The notes below the pieces were generated by a model. It made no database searches. It was not told the origin of the DNA and saw only the letters and a program-made list of their open reading frames with translations. From contig NZ_PZKE01000009.1 in assembly GCF_003034965.1 (NCBI RefSeq), forward strand, positions 1-64,000: DNA of 64,000 nucleotides. The letters are read 5' to 3'. Both the position numbers and the translations under genes were made by a program. This DNA is from Fuscovulum blasticum DSM 2131 (lineage in GTDB: Bacteria; Pseudomonadota; Alphaproteobacteria; Rhodobacterales; Rhodobacteraceae). Each line of letters opens with the position of its first letter. Position 1 is the stretch's first letter. Below, one piece after another: positions 16,017-25,760 of the stretch.

Positions 16017-17603
16017 TTACATCCGGTGGGCGGCACGGATCAGATCGGCGGCCTTTTCGCCGATCATGATCGCGGTGGCGTTGGTGTTCGAGGACACGAC
16101 GGTCGGCATGATCGAGGCATCGGCGACGCGCAGCCCGGCGATGCCGTTGAAGCGAAGCTGCGGGTCCAGCACGGCCTGCGGGTCCACGCCCATTCGGCAG
16201 GTGCCGGCGGGGTGGTGGTCGGTCTTGGCATGGGCGCAGGCATAGGCGAAATAGTCGGCCTCGGTCTGCACCTCGGGGCCGGGCAGGCGTTCGGCCAGGA
16301 TGAAGGGCTTGAGCGCGTCTTGCCGCAGGATTTCCCGCGCAAGTTTCAGGCCGCGGATCGACATCTCGCGATCATAGGGATCCTGCCAGTAGTTCGGGTC
16401 GATCAGCGGCGCGGCCAGCGGATCGGCCGAGGCCAGCCGCACCGTGCCGCGCGAGCGGGGGCGCAGGAAGGCGGAATTCAGGGTGACACCGCCCTGCGGC
16501 ATGGCGGCCACGCCCGCCTCGATGCCGGAGCCAAGGCCAAGGTGGAACTGGATGTCGGGCGAGCGGGCCGAAGGATCGGCATACCAGAAGCCGCCGGTTT
16601 CAAACAGCGACGAGGCCACGGGACCGCTGCGGGACAGCAGGTATTGCAGGCCCGCCAGCACCGACAGATGCGGCTTGGCGAAGCGGTCATAGGTGTGCGG
16701 GCCGTTACATTCGGCAATGGCGAACAGGTCAAGGTGATCTTGCAGGTTGGCGCCGACCTGCGGCTGGTCCAGCACCACGGGCAGGCCCAGGCTGCGCAGA
16801 TGATCCGCCGGGCCGATGCCCGAAAGTTGCAGCAGGCGGGGCGAACCGATGGCGCCCGAGGACAGGATCACCTCGCCCTCGGCGCGGACGATGCCCTGCC
16901 CGGCCAGTTCGACCCCGGTGGCGCGGCCGTTTTCCACCACGATCCGCAAGACCTGCGCGCCGGTGCGGACGGTCAGGTTCGGACGGCGGCGGGCCGGGCC
17001 AAGATAGGCGACCGAGGCCGAGGACCGGCGGACGTTGCGTTGGGTCAGTTGATAATAGCCGACGCCATCCTGTTTCTCGCCGGCCATATCGTTGTTCCGG
17101 GGAATTCCGATCTGGGCCGCGGCGGCGAAATAGGCTTCGCAGATGGGCAGCGGCGCGGCGGGTTTCGACACGCCCAGCGGGCCGCCCTGGCCGTGATAGC
17201 GGTTCGACCAGGTGTCGTTGTCTTCCGCCTTGCGGAAATAGGGCAGCACGTCTTCGTAGCCCCAGCCGGTGCAGCCCATCTGGCGCCAGTCGTCATAATC
17301 CTGCGCGGCGCCGCGGGTGTAGATCTGGGCGTTGATCGACGATCCGCCGCCAATGACCCGGGCCTGCGTGTAGCGGATCTGCATCCCGTTCATGTGGCGC
17401 TGCGGCACGGTGGACCAGCCCCAGGAGCCGATGCCCTTGGTCATCTTGGCAAAGCCGGCGGGCAGGTGGAAGAACGGGTGGCGGTCGGTGCCGCCCGCTT
17501 CCAGCAAGAGCACGCGGGCGGCGGCGTTTTCCGACAGCCGGGCGGCCAGAACGCAGCCGGCCGAGCCGCCGCCGATGATGATGAAATCGTAAGACGCGGT
17601 CAT
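16017..17603 (-). CDS. GMC-family FAD oxidoreductase (choline-dehydrogenase-like)
   Basis: The 528-residue product has the FAD-binding IIIGGGSAGCVLAARLSE at the N-terminus, the GMC signature VIGGGSSINAQIYTRGAAQD, and the C-terminal catalytic block HHPAGTCRMG with the partner Asn in SSNTNATAIMIGEKAA. It oxidises an alcohol group of a small molecule using FAD. It is the first of two GMC enzymes in the operon and belongs to the choline/glucose-oxidase-like branch, unlike the other one. No signal peptide, so cytoplasmic. The ATG at 17603 is one base from the SDR stop codon. Substrate unknown. Confidence 0.9.
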   Translation of the reverse strand: MTASYDFIIIGGGSAGCVLAARLSENAAARVLLLEAGGTDRHPFFHLPAGFAKMTKGIGSWGWSTVPQRHMNGMQIRYTQARVIGGGSSINAQIYTRGAAQDYDDWRQMGCTGWGYEDVLPYFRKAEDNDTWSNRYHGQGGPLGVSKPAAPLPICEAYFAAAAQIGIPRNNDMAGEKQDGVGYYQLTQRNVRRSSASVAYLGPARRRPNLTVRTGAQVLRIVVENGRATGVELAGQGIVRAEGEVILSSGAIGSPRLLQLSGIGPADHLRSLGLPVVLDQPQVGANLQDHLDLFAIAECNGPHTYDRFAKPHLSVLAGLQYLLSRSGPVASSLFETGGFWYADPSARSPDIQFHLGLGSGIEAGVAAMPQGGVTLNSAFLRPRSRGTVRLASADPLAAPLIDPNYWQDPYDREMSIRGLKLAREILRQDALKPFILAERLPGPEVQTEADYFAYACAHAKTDHHPAGTCRMGVDPQAVLDPQLRFNGIAGLRVADASIMPTVVSSNTNATAIMIGEKAADLIRAAHRM

Positions 17604-17604
17604 G

Positions 17605-18366
17605 TCAGAGCCTTGGAATGGAAAGCCCGCCGTCGACGGGAAGGATGGCGCCGGTGGCAAAGGCGAACTGGCCGGTGGCCAGCGGCACGCTGACAGCGGC
17701 AATGTCTTGCGGGTGGCCCCAGCGGGCGGCGGGGACGAGGCCGCCTTCGATGCGGGCGGTGTATCTGTCCTGCACGGCGGCGGTCATCGGGGTGGCGATG
17801 ATGCCGGGGCGCAGGTCGAAGACGCCGATGCCATGCGGCGCAAGGCGCAGCGCCAGCGCCTGCGCGGCCATGGCGATGCCGGCCTTGGAAATGCAGTAAT
17901 CGGCCCGTTCGACCGAGGCGAGCGCGGCCGAGACCGAGGTGACGAACAGGATGGACCGATAGTGGTCGGCCGGGGCGGCCAGCATCTGCCGCGCCACCGC
18001 CTGCGCCATGAAAAACGCGCCGCGGGTGTTGATGCCGGTGACGAAATCGAAGGCTTCGGGCGTGATGTCCAGCATGTCGCCCCGAACGCGGGCGGGAACG
18101 CCGGCGTTTTGCACCAGCGTGGCGATCGGCCCCAGTTCGGCGGTGATCCGGGCGATCAGGGCCGGTGTGGCGGCGACATCGGCCAGATCGTGACGGAAGT
18201 AGCGGGCCTGCGGGCCAAGGCTGTGCAGGGCCTGCCCCACTTCGGGCGCGTCGGGGGCGGGCAGCGAGACAAGGGCGATGCGGAAGCCCGCGCCGGCAAG
18301 GGCCGTGGCAATGCCAAGGCCGATGCCCTGCTGGCCGCCGGTGATCAGGGCAAGGGGCGCGGTCAT
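17605..18366 (-). CDS. Short-chain dehydrogenase/reductase
   Basis: The 253-residue product is a classical SDR: ITGGQQGIGLGIA (cofactor-binding TGxxxGxG), QNAG, and YCISK, the active-site Tyr-x-x-x-Lys. It ends ATGAILPVDGGLSIPRL, the usual C-terminus of the 3-oxoacyl-ACP-reductase-like group. It uses NAD(P)H/NAD(P)+ on a hydroxyl/keto group. It overlaps the upstream GMC gene by four bases (ATGA). Probably another oxidation or reduction step of the operon's pathway. Confidence 0.92.
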   Translation of the reverse strand: MTAPLALITGGQQGIGLGIATALAGAGFRIALVSLPAPDAPEVGQALHSLGPQARYFRHDLADVAATPALIARITAELGPIATLVQNAGVPARVRGDMLDITPEAFDFVTGINTRGAFFMAQAVARQMLAAPADHYRSILFVTSVSAALASVERADYCISKAGIAMAAQALALRLAPHGIGVFDLRPGIIATPMTAAVQDRYTARIEGGLVPAARWGHPQDIAAVSVPLATGQFAFATGAILPVDGGLSIPRL

Positions 18367-19856
18367 GCGGCAAGCCTCTGGCGGATATGATCCCCGGCCC
18401 GCAGCGCCAGCGCGGCGACGGTCAGCGAGGGGTTCACCGCGGCCGAGGTGGGCAGGACCGAGGCATCGACGATATAGAGATTGTCCAGATCATGCGCGCG
18501 CAGGTCGGGGGTAACCACGGACCGGGTGGGATCATCGCCCATGCAGGCGGTGCCGCATTGGTGGCTGGGCTTCGACTTGGGAAAACCGCGCGACAGCACG
18601 ATGGGCCAGCCGGCGCGGCGCATCGCCTGCTTCAGCCGTTTGACCAGCAGGTCATGCGCGGCGACATTGGTGCGCCGCCAGTCCAGCACCACGCCGCCGC
18701 TCTTGCGCCAGAGCACCCGGCTTTCGGGATCGGGCAGGTCTTCCGACATGGCCATGATATGGATGGAATGATCGGCAATGTGGCGGGCCAGCCAGGGGGG
18801 AAGGTTGCCTTCGGCGGCCAGGATGGGGCCGGTGACACGGCCCAGCATCTGCACATTGCCCAGCGGTTCGCCGTTCGGGCCGCCGGTCAGATACCAGTCG
18901 TTGAACTGGATGGTCTTTTCATAGACCGTCCGGTTGCGGCGGAACGGATGCCAGGCGACCAGCCCGGTCAGGTTGTGGTTCATGAAGTTGCGGCCAACCT
19001 GATCAGAGCTGTTGGCCAGCCCGCGCGGATGGTCGTCGCTGGCCGAGGCCAGCAGCAGCGCGGCCGACATGACGGCCCCTGCGGCCAGGCAGACCACGGG
19101 GGCGGTCAGTACCTCGCGCCGGCCGTCGCATTCCACCTCGACCCCGGTCACGCGGCGGCCTTCGGCCATGAGGCGCGTGGCGCGGGTGCCGGTCAGCAGG
19201 GTGACGTTGGGGTGTTTCAGCGCCGCAGTCAGCCCGCAGGATTCGGCATCGGACTTGGCGCCGGTGGTATCGGGGAAGGCATCCCAGGTGGTGGGGGCGC
19301 GGGCCAGCCAGCGGTCGAGATCAACCCCCAGCGGCAAGGACGAGACATGCAGACCCTGCGCGGCGAAGGCGCTGCGCAGGGCGGCAATGTCAGGTTCGTC
19401 CGGCACGGGGGGAAAGGGATAGGGCGCGGAATGGGGCGGTTCGGTCGGGTCATCGCCCAGGGCGCCGCGCACGCGATACAGGGTTTCGGCCTGCGAATAA
19501 TAGGGTTCGAGATCGGCGTAGGAGATCGGCCAGCCGGGGGTGGTGCCCTGCATGTGGCGCAGCGGGCGGAAATCCTTTTCGCGATAGCGCAGCAGGACCG
19601 CGCCATAGAACTTGGTATTGCCGCCGACGCAGGCGTAATTGCCGGGGTTGAAGGCAGCGCCCCGGGCATCGCGCCAGGTTTCGCGCGGCTTGAAGTGACC
19701 GCGCCCGAAGATCGCCACCGGATCGCGCGCCTCGGGGCTGTCAACCAGCCGCTCGCCCCGTTCGACAATCAGGATGCGGCGGCCGGTGGGGGCAAGGGCG
19801 GCGGCCAGCGTGGCCCCGCCCATGCCGGAGCCGAGGATGATCACATCGGGCGACAT
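18363..19856 (-). CDS. GMC-family oxidoreductase (gluconate/glucoside-dehydrogenase-like)
   Basis: The 497-residue product has ILGSGMGGATLAAAL for FAD, CVGGNTKFYGAVLLR, and the C-terminal SHQCGTACMGDDPTRSVV and AAVNPSLTVAALALRAGDHI. These are features of the branch that includes gluconate/fructose dehydrogenase large subunits and glucoside 3-dehydrogenases. The small and cytochrome subunits of those complexes are not encoded here. No signal peptide is seen. It overlaps the ABC ATPase stop by one base (TGATG). In a sugar-importing operon, oxidation of a ring hydroxyl to a keto sugar is the leading hypothesis. Confidence 0.88.
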   Translation of the reverse strand: MSPDVIILGSGMGGATLAAALAPTGRRILIVERGERLVDSPEARDPVAIFGRGHFKPRETWRDARGAAFNPGNYACVGGNTKFYGAVLLRYREKDFRPLRHMQGTTPGWPISYADLEPYYSQAETLYRVRGALGDDPTEPPHSAPYPFPPVPDEPDIAALRSAFAAQGLHVSSLPLGVDLDRWLARAPTTWDAFPDTTGAKSDAESCGLTAALKHPNVTLLTGTRATRLMAEGRRVTGVEVECDGRREVLTAPVVCLAAGAVMSAALLLASASDDHPRGLANSSDQVGRNFMNHNLTGLVAWHPFRRNRTVYEKTIQFNDWYLTGGPNGEPLGNVQMLGRVTGPILAAEGNLPPWLARHIADHSIHIMAMSEDLPDPESRVLWRKSGGVVLDWRRTNVAAHDLLVKRLKQAMRRAGWPIVLSRGFPKSKPSHQCGTACMGDDPTRSVVTPDLRAHDLDNLYIVDASVLPTSAAVNPSLTVAALALRAGDHIRQRLAA

Positions 19857-20968
19857 CAGGGGGCGATCCGTTCTTCCGTCTTCGGATCGAAGGCCACGGC
19901 CTTTTCCATGTTCACGGCAAAATCGAACATCTGACCGGGCTGCACGTTCACATCGGCCCGCATCCGGGAAATGATGTCGCGGCCCGACAGCGACATGGTG
20001 ACGAAGGTGTCTGACCCCGCCGGTTCGGTGACGCCGACGCGGTTCGGCAGCGCCTGGATATTGCCCGACTTGCGGTCCGCGCCTTCGGGATCGGTGATCG
20101 CCTCGGGGCGGATGCCCAGCAGGATGTCCCGCCCGTCCCAGGCGGCAAGGCCGGGCTGCGAGAAGCGAAGGTGGCGGGTCTGGCCTTCGGAATCGGTCAG
20201 CTCGGCATGGGGCACGCCTTCGCGCAGACGCACGGTGGCCGGCACGATGTTCATGGCGGGACTGCCCATGAAGGTGGCCACAAAGACATTGGCCGGGGTG
20301 TCGTAGATTTCCTTGGGCGTGCCCAGTTGCTGGACATAGCCCTTGTTCATCACCGCGATGCGGGTGGACAGCGTCATCGCCTCGATCTGGTCATGGGTGA
20401 CATAGACGATGGTCGTGCGCAGCTTCTGGTGCAGCTTCTTGATCTCGGTCCGCATGTCGACGCGCAGTTTCGCATCAAGGTTCGACAGCGGTTCGTCGAA
20501 CAGGAACACGTCGGGATCGCGCACGAGCGCCCGGCCCATGGCGACGCGCTGGCGCTGCCCGCCCGACAACTGCCCGGGCTTGCGGTCAAGCAGGTGGTCG
20601 ATCTGGAGAAGTTTCGACACCTCGGCCAGCGCCTTGTCCCGTTCAGGCTTGGGAACGCCGTGCATTTCAAGGCCGAAGGTCATGTTCTGGCCAACGGTCA
20701 TGTTGGGGTAAAGCGCGTAGCTCTGGAACACCATGGCGATGTTGCGCTTGGACGGGTGCACCCCGTTGATGACGCGGCCCTTGATGGCGATTTCGCCGCC
20801 CGAGATGTTTTCCAGCCCGGCGATCATGTTCAGGAGCGTGGACTTGCCACAGCCCGAGGGGCCGACAAGCACGAGGAACTCGCCCTCTTCGACCGCGATG
20901 TCGACGCGATGAAGGACTTCGACGGCGCCGTAGGATTTGGTGACGTTGCGGATGTCGAGAAAGCCCAT
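19856..20968 (-). CDS. Sugar ABC transporter ATP-binding protein (UgpC/MalK type)
   Basis: The 370-residue product has Walker [10 protein letters not shown], signature LSGGQRQRVAMGRAL, Walker B DVFLFDEPLSNLDAKL and the H-loop THDQIEAMTL, so it is catalytically complete. A C-terminal TOBE/regulatory domain (about 240-370) places it in the MalK/UgpC group that powers CUT1 sugar importers. It is the fourth gene of the transporter set and lies behind a double palindrome (20997-21042) that separates it from the permeases. Confidence 0.94.
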   Translation of the reverse strand: MGFLDIRNVTKSYGAVEVLHRVDIAVEEGEFLVLVGPSGCGKSTLLNMIAGLENISGGEIAIKGRVINGVHPSKRNIAMVFQSYALYPNMTVGQNMTFGLEMHGVPKPERDKALAEVSKLLQIDHLLDRKPGQLSGGQRQRVAMGRALVRDPDVFLFDEPLSNLDAKLRVDMRTEIKKLHQKLRTTIVYVTHDQIEAMTLSTRIAVMNKGYVQQLGTPKEIYDTPANVFVATFMGSPAMNIVPATVRLREGVPHAELTDSEGQTRHLRFSQPGLAAWDGRDILLGIRPEAITDPEGADRKSGNIQALPNRVGVTEPAGSDTFVTMSLSGRDIISRMRADVNVQPGQMFDFAVNMEKAVAFDPKTEERIAP

Positions 20969-20996
20969 GGGTCAGCTCCGGACGGTCAGGGTGGGG

Positions 20997-21042
20997 CCAG
21001 GAATTTTCGAAAATTCCTGGCAAAATTCTTCGAAGAATTTTG
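20997..21042. repeat. Tandem perfect palindromes between permease and ATPase genes
   Basis: Two perfect palindromes lie side by side: 24 bases at 20997-21020 (arm CCAGGAATTTTC) and 22 bases at 21021-21042 (arm CAAAATTCTTC), followed by CGGCGG. Both centre on TTCGAA. In RNA they would form two stable hairpins. A pair of the same design occurs at 22861-22905. Confidence 0.85.
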
Positions 21043-21054
21043 CGGCGGCGCGGG

Positions 21055-21933
21055 TCATCCCTTCACGCTCCCCGCCATCAGGCCGCGCACGAAGTAGCGG
21101 CCGGCAACGATGTAGACGAGCAGCGTGGGCAGGGCGGCAAGGATCGCACCAGCGAAGTGGACGTTGTATTCCTTTACCCCGGTCGAGGACTGGACAAGGT
21201 TGTTCAGCGCCACCGTCATGGGCTGCGAGGTGCCCCCGAAGCTGGCGCCGAACAGGAAGTCGTTCCAGATGTTGGTGAACTGCCAGATCACCGACACCAC
21301 GGCGATGGGGCCGCTGACCGGCAGGAGGATGCGCCAGAAGATGCGGAAGAACCCGGCCCCGTCGATCTGGGCCGCACGCACCAGTTCGGTCGGGAAGGCG
21401 GCATAGTAGTTGCGGAAATACAGCGTGGTGAAGCCGATGCCATAGACCACATGGACCAGGATCAGCCCCGGGACGCTGCCCGCCAGCCCCAGCTTGCCCA
21501 GCACCATGGCCATCGGGATCAGCACGATCTGGAACGGGATGAAGCAGGAAAACAGCATCAGCCCGAACACCCAGGTATCACCGCGAAAGCGCCATTTGGT
21601 CAGGACATAGCCGTTCAGCGCGCCGACGATGGTCGAGATGGTCACGGCGGGCACGACCATCAGGATCGAGTTCAGGAAATAGGGTTTCAGGCCGGTCGGC
21701 TCGATCCCGATCTGGGCGGTGGACCAGGCCGAACGCCAGGCGTCGAAGGTCCAGATCTGCGGCAGGGCCATCATGTTGCCGCCGGTGATCTCGGCCAGCG
21801 GCTTCAGCGAGTTCACCCCCATGACATACAGCGGCAGCAGGTAGAACAGCGTGAACAGCAACAGCACCAGATAGATCAGCGCGCGGGTGATCCTGCCGGT
21901 GGAGACGGCGGTGTCTTGCGATTGGGCAGACAT
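21055..21933 (-). CDS. Sugar ABC transporter permease (MalG type)
   Basis: The 292-residue product has six predicted membrane helices and the EAA-type cytoplasmic loop PTELVRAAQIDGAGFFRIFW that contacts the ATPase. The C-terminal GRYFVRGLMAGSVKG is the hallmark ending of MalG-type CUT1 permeases. The ATG at 21933 overlaps the previous permease's stop by one base (TGATG); the GTG one codon earlier is less likely. Confidence 0.93.
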   Translation of the reverse strand: MSAQSQDTAVSTGRITRALIYLVLLLFTLFYLLPLYVMGVNSLKPLAEITGGNMMALPQIWTFDAWRSAWSTAQIGIEPTGLKPYFLNSILMVVPAVTISTIVGALNGYVLTKWRFRGDTWVFGLMLFSCFIPFQIVLIPMAMVLGKLGLAGSVPGLILVHVVYGIGFTTLYFRNYYAAFPTELVRAAQIDGAGFFRIFWRILLPVSGPIAVVSVIWQFTNIWNDFLFGASFGGTSQPMTVALNNLVQSSTGVKEYNVHFAGAILAALPTLLVYIVAGRYFVRGLMAGSVKG

Positions 21934-22826
21934 CACTTCTTCTCCTTCAGTTCGGCGTAAAGGTAGGGAACCATGATCGCCGCGATGGTCATCAGCATGA
22001 TCACGGCAGAAGAGGCGCCGATGCCCATCTGGTTGCGGGTGAAGGTGTAGGAATACATGAAGGTGGCCGGCATCTCGGTTGATCGGCCGGGGCCGCCGCC
22101 GGTCAGCGCGACGACAAGATCATAGCTCTTGATCGCCAGGTGCGACAGGATCACGAAGGCCGACAGGAAGGCCGGGCGCAGCATCGGAATGACGATGCGG
22201 CGGTAAAGCTGCCAGTTCGAGGCCCCGTCGATCTGCGCGGCCTTCAGGATTTCGTTGTCGATGCCGCGCAGGCCGGCCAGGAACATGGCCATGACGAAGC
22301 CGCTGGTCTGCCAGACGGCGGCGATCACGATGCAGTAGATCGCCAGGTCATTGTCCTTGATCCAGGTGAAGGTGAAACTTTCCCAGCCCCAGAGGCGCAT
22401 CACCTTTTCCAGGCCGATGCCGGGATCAAGAAACCATTTCCAGGCGGTGCCGGTGACGATGAAGGACAGCGCCATGGGATAAAGGAAGATCGGCCGAAGG
22501 AAGCCTTCGCCACGGATCTTCTGGTCAAGGAAGATGGCCAGCATCAGGCCGATGGCCGAGCAGATCACGATGTAGAGCGAGGCGAAGACGGCGATGTTGC
22601 CGATGGCGATGTGCCAGTGTTCCAGCGCGAAGAGCCGGCGGTAGTTGTCGAGACCGACGAAATCATACTTCGGCAGCATCTTCGATCCGGTGAAGGACAG
22701 AAGCACCGTGAAGGCGATGAAGCCGTAGACGAAGAGCAGGGTCACCGCGAAGGACGGTGCAAGCACCATCTTCGGCAGCCAGTCCTGCAATCTGGTGCGG
22801 AAATCCGCTGTGGCGGGCGCTGTCAT
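21933..22826 (-). CDS. Sugar ABC transporter permease (MalF type)
   Basis: The 297-residue product has six membrane helices and the EAA loop NEILKAAQIDGASNWQLYRR. The sequence LYPMALSFIVTGTAWKWFLDP is typical of permeases partnering glucose/mannose binding proteins. GGGAGG eight bases before the ATG fixes the start. It follows the binding-protein gene after 118 bases that carry a double palindrome, and overlaps the MalG-type permease by one base. Confidence 0.93.
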   Translation of the reverse strand: MTAPATADFRTRLQDWLPKMVLAPSFAVTLLFVYGFIAFTVLLSFTGSKMLPKYDFVGLDNYRRLFALEHWHIAIGNIAVFASLYIVICSAIGLMLAIFLDQKIRGEGFLRPIFLYPMALSFIVTGTAWKWFLDPGIGLEKVMRLWGWESFTFTWIKDNDLAIYCIVIAAVWQTSGFVMAMFLAGLRGIDNEILKAAQIDGASNWQLYRRIVIPMLRPAFLSAFVILSHLAIKSYDLVVALTGGGPGRSTEMPATFMYSYTFTRNQMGIGASSAVIMLMTIAAIMVPYLYAELKEKK

Positions 22827-22860
22827 CGCATACCTCCCCGGTCACGCCGCTGGCGCGAGG

Positions 22861-22905
22861 CAAAAGTTTTCGAAAACTTTTGCAAATTCCTTCGAAGGAA
22901 TTTGC
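22861..22905. repeat. Tandem perfect palindromes after the binding-protein gene
   Basis: A 22-base perfect palindrome at 22861-22882 (arm CAAAAGTTTTC) touches a 24-base one at 22882-22905 (arm GCAAATTCCTTC), again followed by CGGCGG. Compared with 20997-21042 the arms differ but every change is matched in the opposite arm. Located just after the binding-protein stop, such hairpins commonly protect the upstream message. Confidence 0.85.
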
Positions 22906-22944
22906 GGCGGGAAGGGGCGGATGCCGCCCCTTCCCTGTCGCGGG

Positions 22945-24198
22945 TTACTGCGCGGCGGCGACGGCTTCGGCCAGCGCCTTGGCGGCGGCGGCGCCATCGG
23001 CATACTGGCCATTCACCGCGGCGGTGATCACGTCATAGGTGGCGTTCTTGACCGAGGCGGGCGCGCCGTGGCCATGGGCCATCGAGCCGAACAGCGTGCC
23101 GGCGGCGCTGGCTTCGGCCAGATCCTTCATGCCCTTCTTGCCGCAATCGTCGAACGCGGTGTCCGGCACGTCGGTGCGGGCCGGGACCGAGCCCTTGACC
23201 ACGTTGAAGGCCGACTGGAACGTCGGGCTTTCGATGGCGGTCGCCATGGCCTTCTGCGCAGCGATCTTGGCATCGCCCTGCACGGCGAACATCGCGAACT
23301 GGTCCGAGTTGAAGGTGACGGCCCCCTGGGTGCCCGGGAAGCGGATGCAGACGAAATCGGTGCCCGGCACCTTGCCGGCCTTGAGGAATTCGCCCTTGGC
23401 CCAGTCGCCCATGAACTGCATCCCGGCTTCGCCGTTGATGACCATGCTGGAGGCAAGGTTCCAGTCGCGGCCCGAGAAGTTGTCATCCATGTAGCTGCGC
23501 AGCTTGATCAGGTGATCGAAGGCCGCGGCCATCTTTTCACCGCCAAGCGCCGCCGGGTCGAGGTCGATGAAGGCGGCCTTGTAGAAATCGGCGCCTTCCG
23601 CCAGCACCAGCGCGTCGAAGATGGTGGCGTCCTGCCAGGGCTGGCCGCCATGGGCGACCGGGGTGATGCCCGCTTCCTTCATCTTGTCCAGCACGGCGAC
23701 CAGTTCGTCCCAGGACTTCGGCTCGCCCAGACCGGTGGCGTCAAGCGCGGCCTTGTTGATCCAGACCCAGTTGGTCGAGTGGACGTTGACCGGCGCGGCG
23801 ATCCAGTGGCCGTCATATTTCGAGAAGCGCTGAAGCGCCTCGGGGATCACGGCATCCCAGCCTTCGGCGGTGGCCACGTCATCCAGATTGCCAAGCGCGC
23901 CTTCGGCGGCCCAATCCTGGATGTCGAAGCCCAGCATCTGCACGGCGGTGGGCGGGTTGCCGGCGGTGACGCGGGCGCGCAGCGCGGTCATCGCGGCCTC
24001 GCCGCCGCCGCCGGCAACGGGCATGTCCACCCAGCCGATGCCCTTGGCGGCCAGATCTTCCTTGAGGACGTTCAGCGCCGCGGCTTCGCCGCCGCTGGTC
24101 CACCAGTGCAGCACTTCCACGTCTTCGGCCTTCGCGATGCTGGTCGTCATCGCCAGCACGGCGGCGGCCTTCATGGTCATTCCAAGGTAAGCACGCAT
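22945..24198 (-). CDS. Sugar ABC transporter substrate-binding protein (glucose/mannose type)
   Basis: The 417-residue product has a signal peptide ([20 protein letters not shown], cleavage likely after AKA) and then [20 protein letters not shown] and [20 protein letters not shown], blocks I associate with the GtsA-like glucose/mannose binding proteins. It would capture a hexose or glucoside in the periplasm and deliver it to the two permeases downstream. The start at 24198 is chosen because GGGAGGAAACG lies directly before it; an ATG 27 bases upstream has no site. Gap to the aldehyde dehydrogenase is 37 bases. Confidence 0.92.
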   Translation of the reverse strand: MRAYLGMTMKAAAVLAMTTSIAKAEDVEVLHWWTSGGEAAALNVLKEDLAAKGIGWVDMPVAGGGGEAAMTALRARVTAGNPPTAVQMLGFDIQDWAAEGALGNLDDVATAEGWDAVIPEALQRFSKYDGHWIAAPVNVHSTNWVWINKAALDATGLGEPKSWDELVAVLDKMKEAGITPVAHGGQPWQDATIFDALVLAEGADFYKAAFIDLDPAALGGEKMAAAFDHLIKLRSYMDDNFSGRDWNLASSMVINGEAGMQFMGDWAKGEFLKAGKVPGTDFVCIRFPGTQGAVTFNSDQFAMFAVQGDAKIAAQKAMATAIESPTFQSAFNVVKGSVPARTDVPDTAFDDCGKKGMKDLAEASAAGTLFGSMAHGHGAPASVKNATYDVITAAVNGQYADGAAAAKALAEAVAAAQ

Positions 24199-24235
24199 CG
24201 TTTCCTCCCGTTTGCGTTCTGTCATCCGCCGGCGC

Positions 24236-25759
24236 TCAGGCCGGGCGGGTCTTCACCCAAGGGGCCCGCGTGCGACCGATGCGCAGGACGAGCGACTTGA
24301 TTTCCAGGAACTCCTCCAGCCCCTGACGGCCGATCTCGCGACCCTGGCCTGACTGTTTCATGCCACCGAACGGCACTTCGGGGAAGCCATCCATCCAGGT
24401 GTTGGTCCAGATCGTGCCGGCCTGCGCGCCGCGTGCGAAGGCCAGGCAGGTGTGGACGTTCTCGCTCCAGACGCCCGCCGACAGGCCGTAGCTGGCATCG
24501 TTCACCAGCGACAGCGCCTGATCCAGCGTGCGGAAGGTCAGGACCGACAGCACGGGGCCGAACACTTCGTCGCGGGCGATGGCCATGTCGGGGGTGACAT
24601 CGCAGATCACCGTGGGCTGGTAGAACTGCGCGCCAAGGCCGGGCACGGGAAGGGCCGCGCCGCCAAGGGCGACCCGGGCGCCGGCGGCGACGGCGGCCTG
24701 CACATAGCCGTGAATCCTGGCGTTGTGTTCGGGGGTGACGATGGCGCCGACCTGCGTGTCGGGGCTGAGCGGATCACCGAAGGCGACCTGACGCGACAGG
24801 TCCACCACACGGGCGATGAATGCCTCGGCGATGTCTTCGTGAACGATGATCCGGCTGCCCGAATTGCAGCACTGGCCGACGTTGAAATAGACGCCGAACA
24901 CCACGGCATCGGCGGCAGCTTCCAGATCGGCGTCGGGGAAGATGACCTGCGGGTTCTTGCCGCCCAGTTCCAGCGCCACCTTCTTGAGCGTGTCCGATGC
25001 CGTGCGCGAGATCAGCTTGCCCACGGCGGTGGAGCCGGTGAAGGTGACCATGTCCACGGCGGGGTGGCTGCTCATCAGGCTGCCGACCGGGGTGCCGGTG
25101 CCCAGCACGATGTTGACCACGCCGGCGGGAAGGCCGGCCTCGATCAGCAATTCGCCCAGCATCGCGGTGGTCGACGGCGTGAATTCCGAAGGTTTGACAA
25201 CGCAGGTGCAGCCGGCGGCCAGCGCGAAGGGCAGCTTCTGCGACAGAATCCAGAACGGGAAGTTCCACGGCGTGATGATCGAGACCACGCCGATGGGTTC
25301 CTTGAGCACGGTGGCCAGCATGTCGGGGCCAAGCGTGTTGTGGCTGTCGCCGGTGATGTCGCGGCCAAGGCCGGCGGCATAGCGCCAAAGGTCGGCGGCA
25401 CCGGCAATCTCGCCCCGCGACTGGGTGATCGGCTTGCCGCTTTCCAGCGTCTCGATCAGGGCAAAGCGTTCGACATTCGCCTCGATCAGGTCGGCCACGC
25501 GGTGCAGCACGGCGGCGCGGGCCTTGGCGGAAAGCCCGCTCCAGCGGCCATCGTCAAAGGCGGCGCGGGCGGCGGCGATGGCGGCTTCTGTATCGGCGGC
25601 AGTGCCGACGGCTGACCGGCTGACCACCACCCCGTGCGAGGGGGACACGCGGTCAAGCAGGTTGGCGCTGCCGGTCCAGGTGCCGCCGATCAGGTGGCGG
25701 TTCTGGCGCGGTTCGGGAAGGGAGGCGCCGGTGGCGGCGATCAGGGTGATCTGGGTCAT
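24236..25759 (-). CDS. Aldehyde dehydrogenase family protein
   Basis: The 507-residue product is a full-length NAD(P)-dependent aldehyde dehydrogenase: [13 protein letters not shown] (cofactor site), catalytic Glu264 in LELGGKNP and the catalytic Cys at 298 in [10 protein letters not shown], with the usual [20 protein letters not shown] near the end. It oxidises an aldehyde to an acid; there is no CoA-acylating signature that I recognise. The ATG at 25759 is one base after the hydratase stop. It probably processes an aldehyde made by the operon's dehydrogenases or a lyase. Confidence 0.93.
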   Translation of the reverse strand: MTQITLIAATGASLPEPRQNRHLIGGTWTGSANLLDRVSPSHGVVVSRSAVGTAADTEAAIAAARAAFDDGRWSGLSAKARAAVLHRVADLIEANVERFALIETLESGKPITQSRGEIAGAADLWRYAAGLGRDITGDSHNTLGPDMLATVLKEPIGVVSIITPWNFPFWILSQKLPFALAAGCTCVVKPSEFTPSTTAMLGELLIEAGLPAGVVNIVLGTGTPVGSLMSSHPAVDMVTFTGSTAVGKLISRTASDTLKKVALELGGKNPQVIFPDADLEAAADAVVFGVYFNVGQCCNSGSRIIVHEDIAEAFIARVVDLSRQVAFGDPLSPDTQVGAIVTPEHNARIHGYVQAAVAAGARVALGGAALPVPGLGAQFYQPTVICDVTPDMAIARDEVFGPVLSVLTFRTLDQALSLVNDASYGLSAGVWSENVHTCLAFARGAQAGTIWTNTWMDGFPEVPFGGMKQSGQGREIGRQGLEEFLEIKSLVLRIGRTRAPWVKTRPA

Positions 25760-25760
25760 G

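Noticed and set aside
20997-21042. Ends of an insertion sequence or attachment site
   Set aside because: The palindromes are complete on themselves, no transposase or target duplication is near, and an identically designed pair occurs elsewhere in the same operon.
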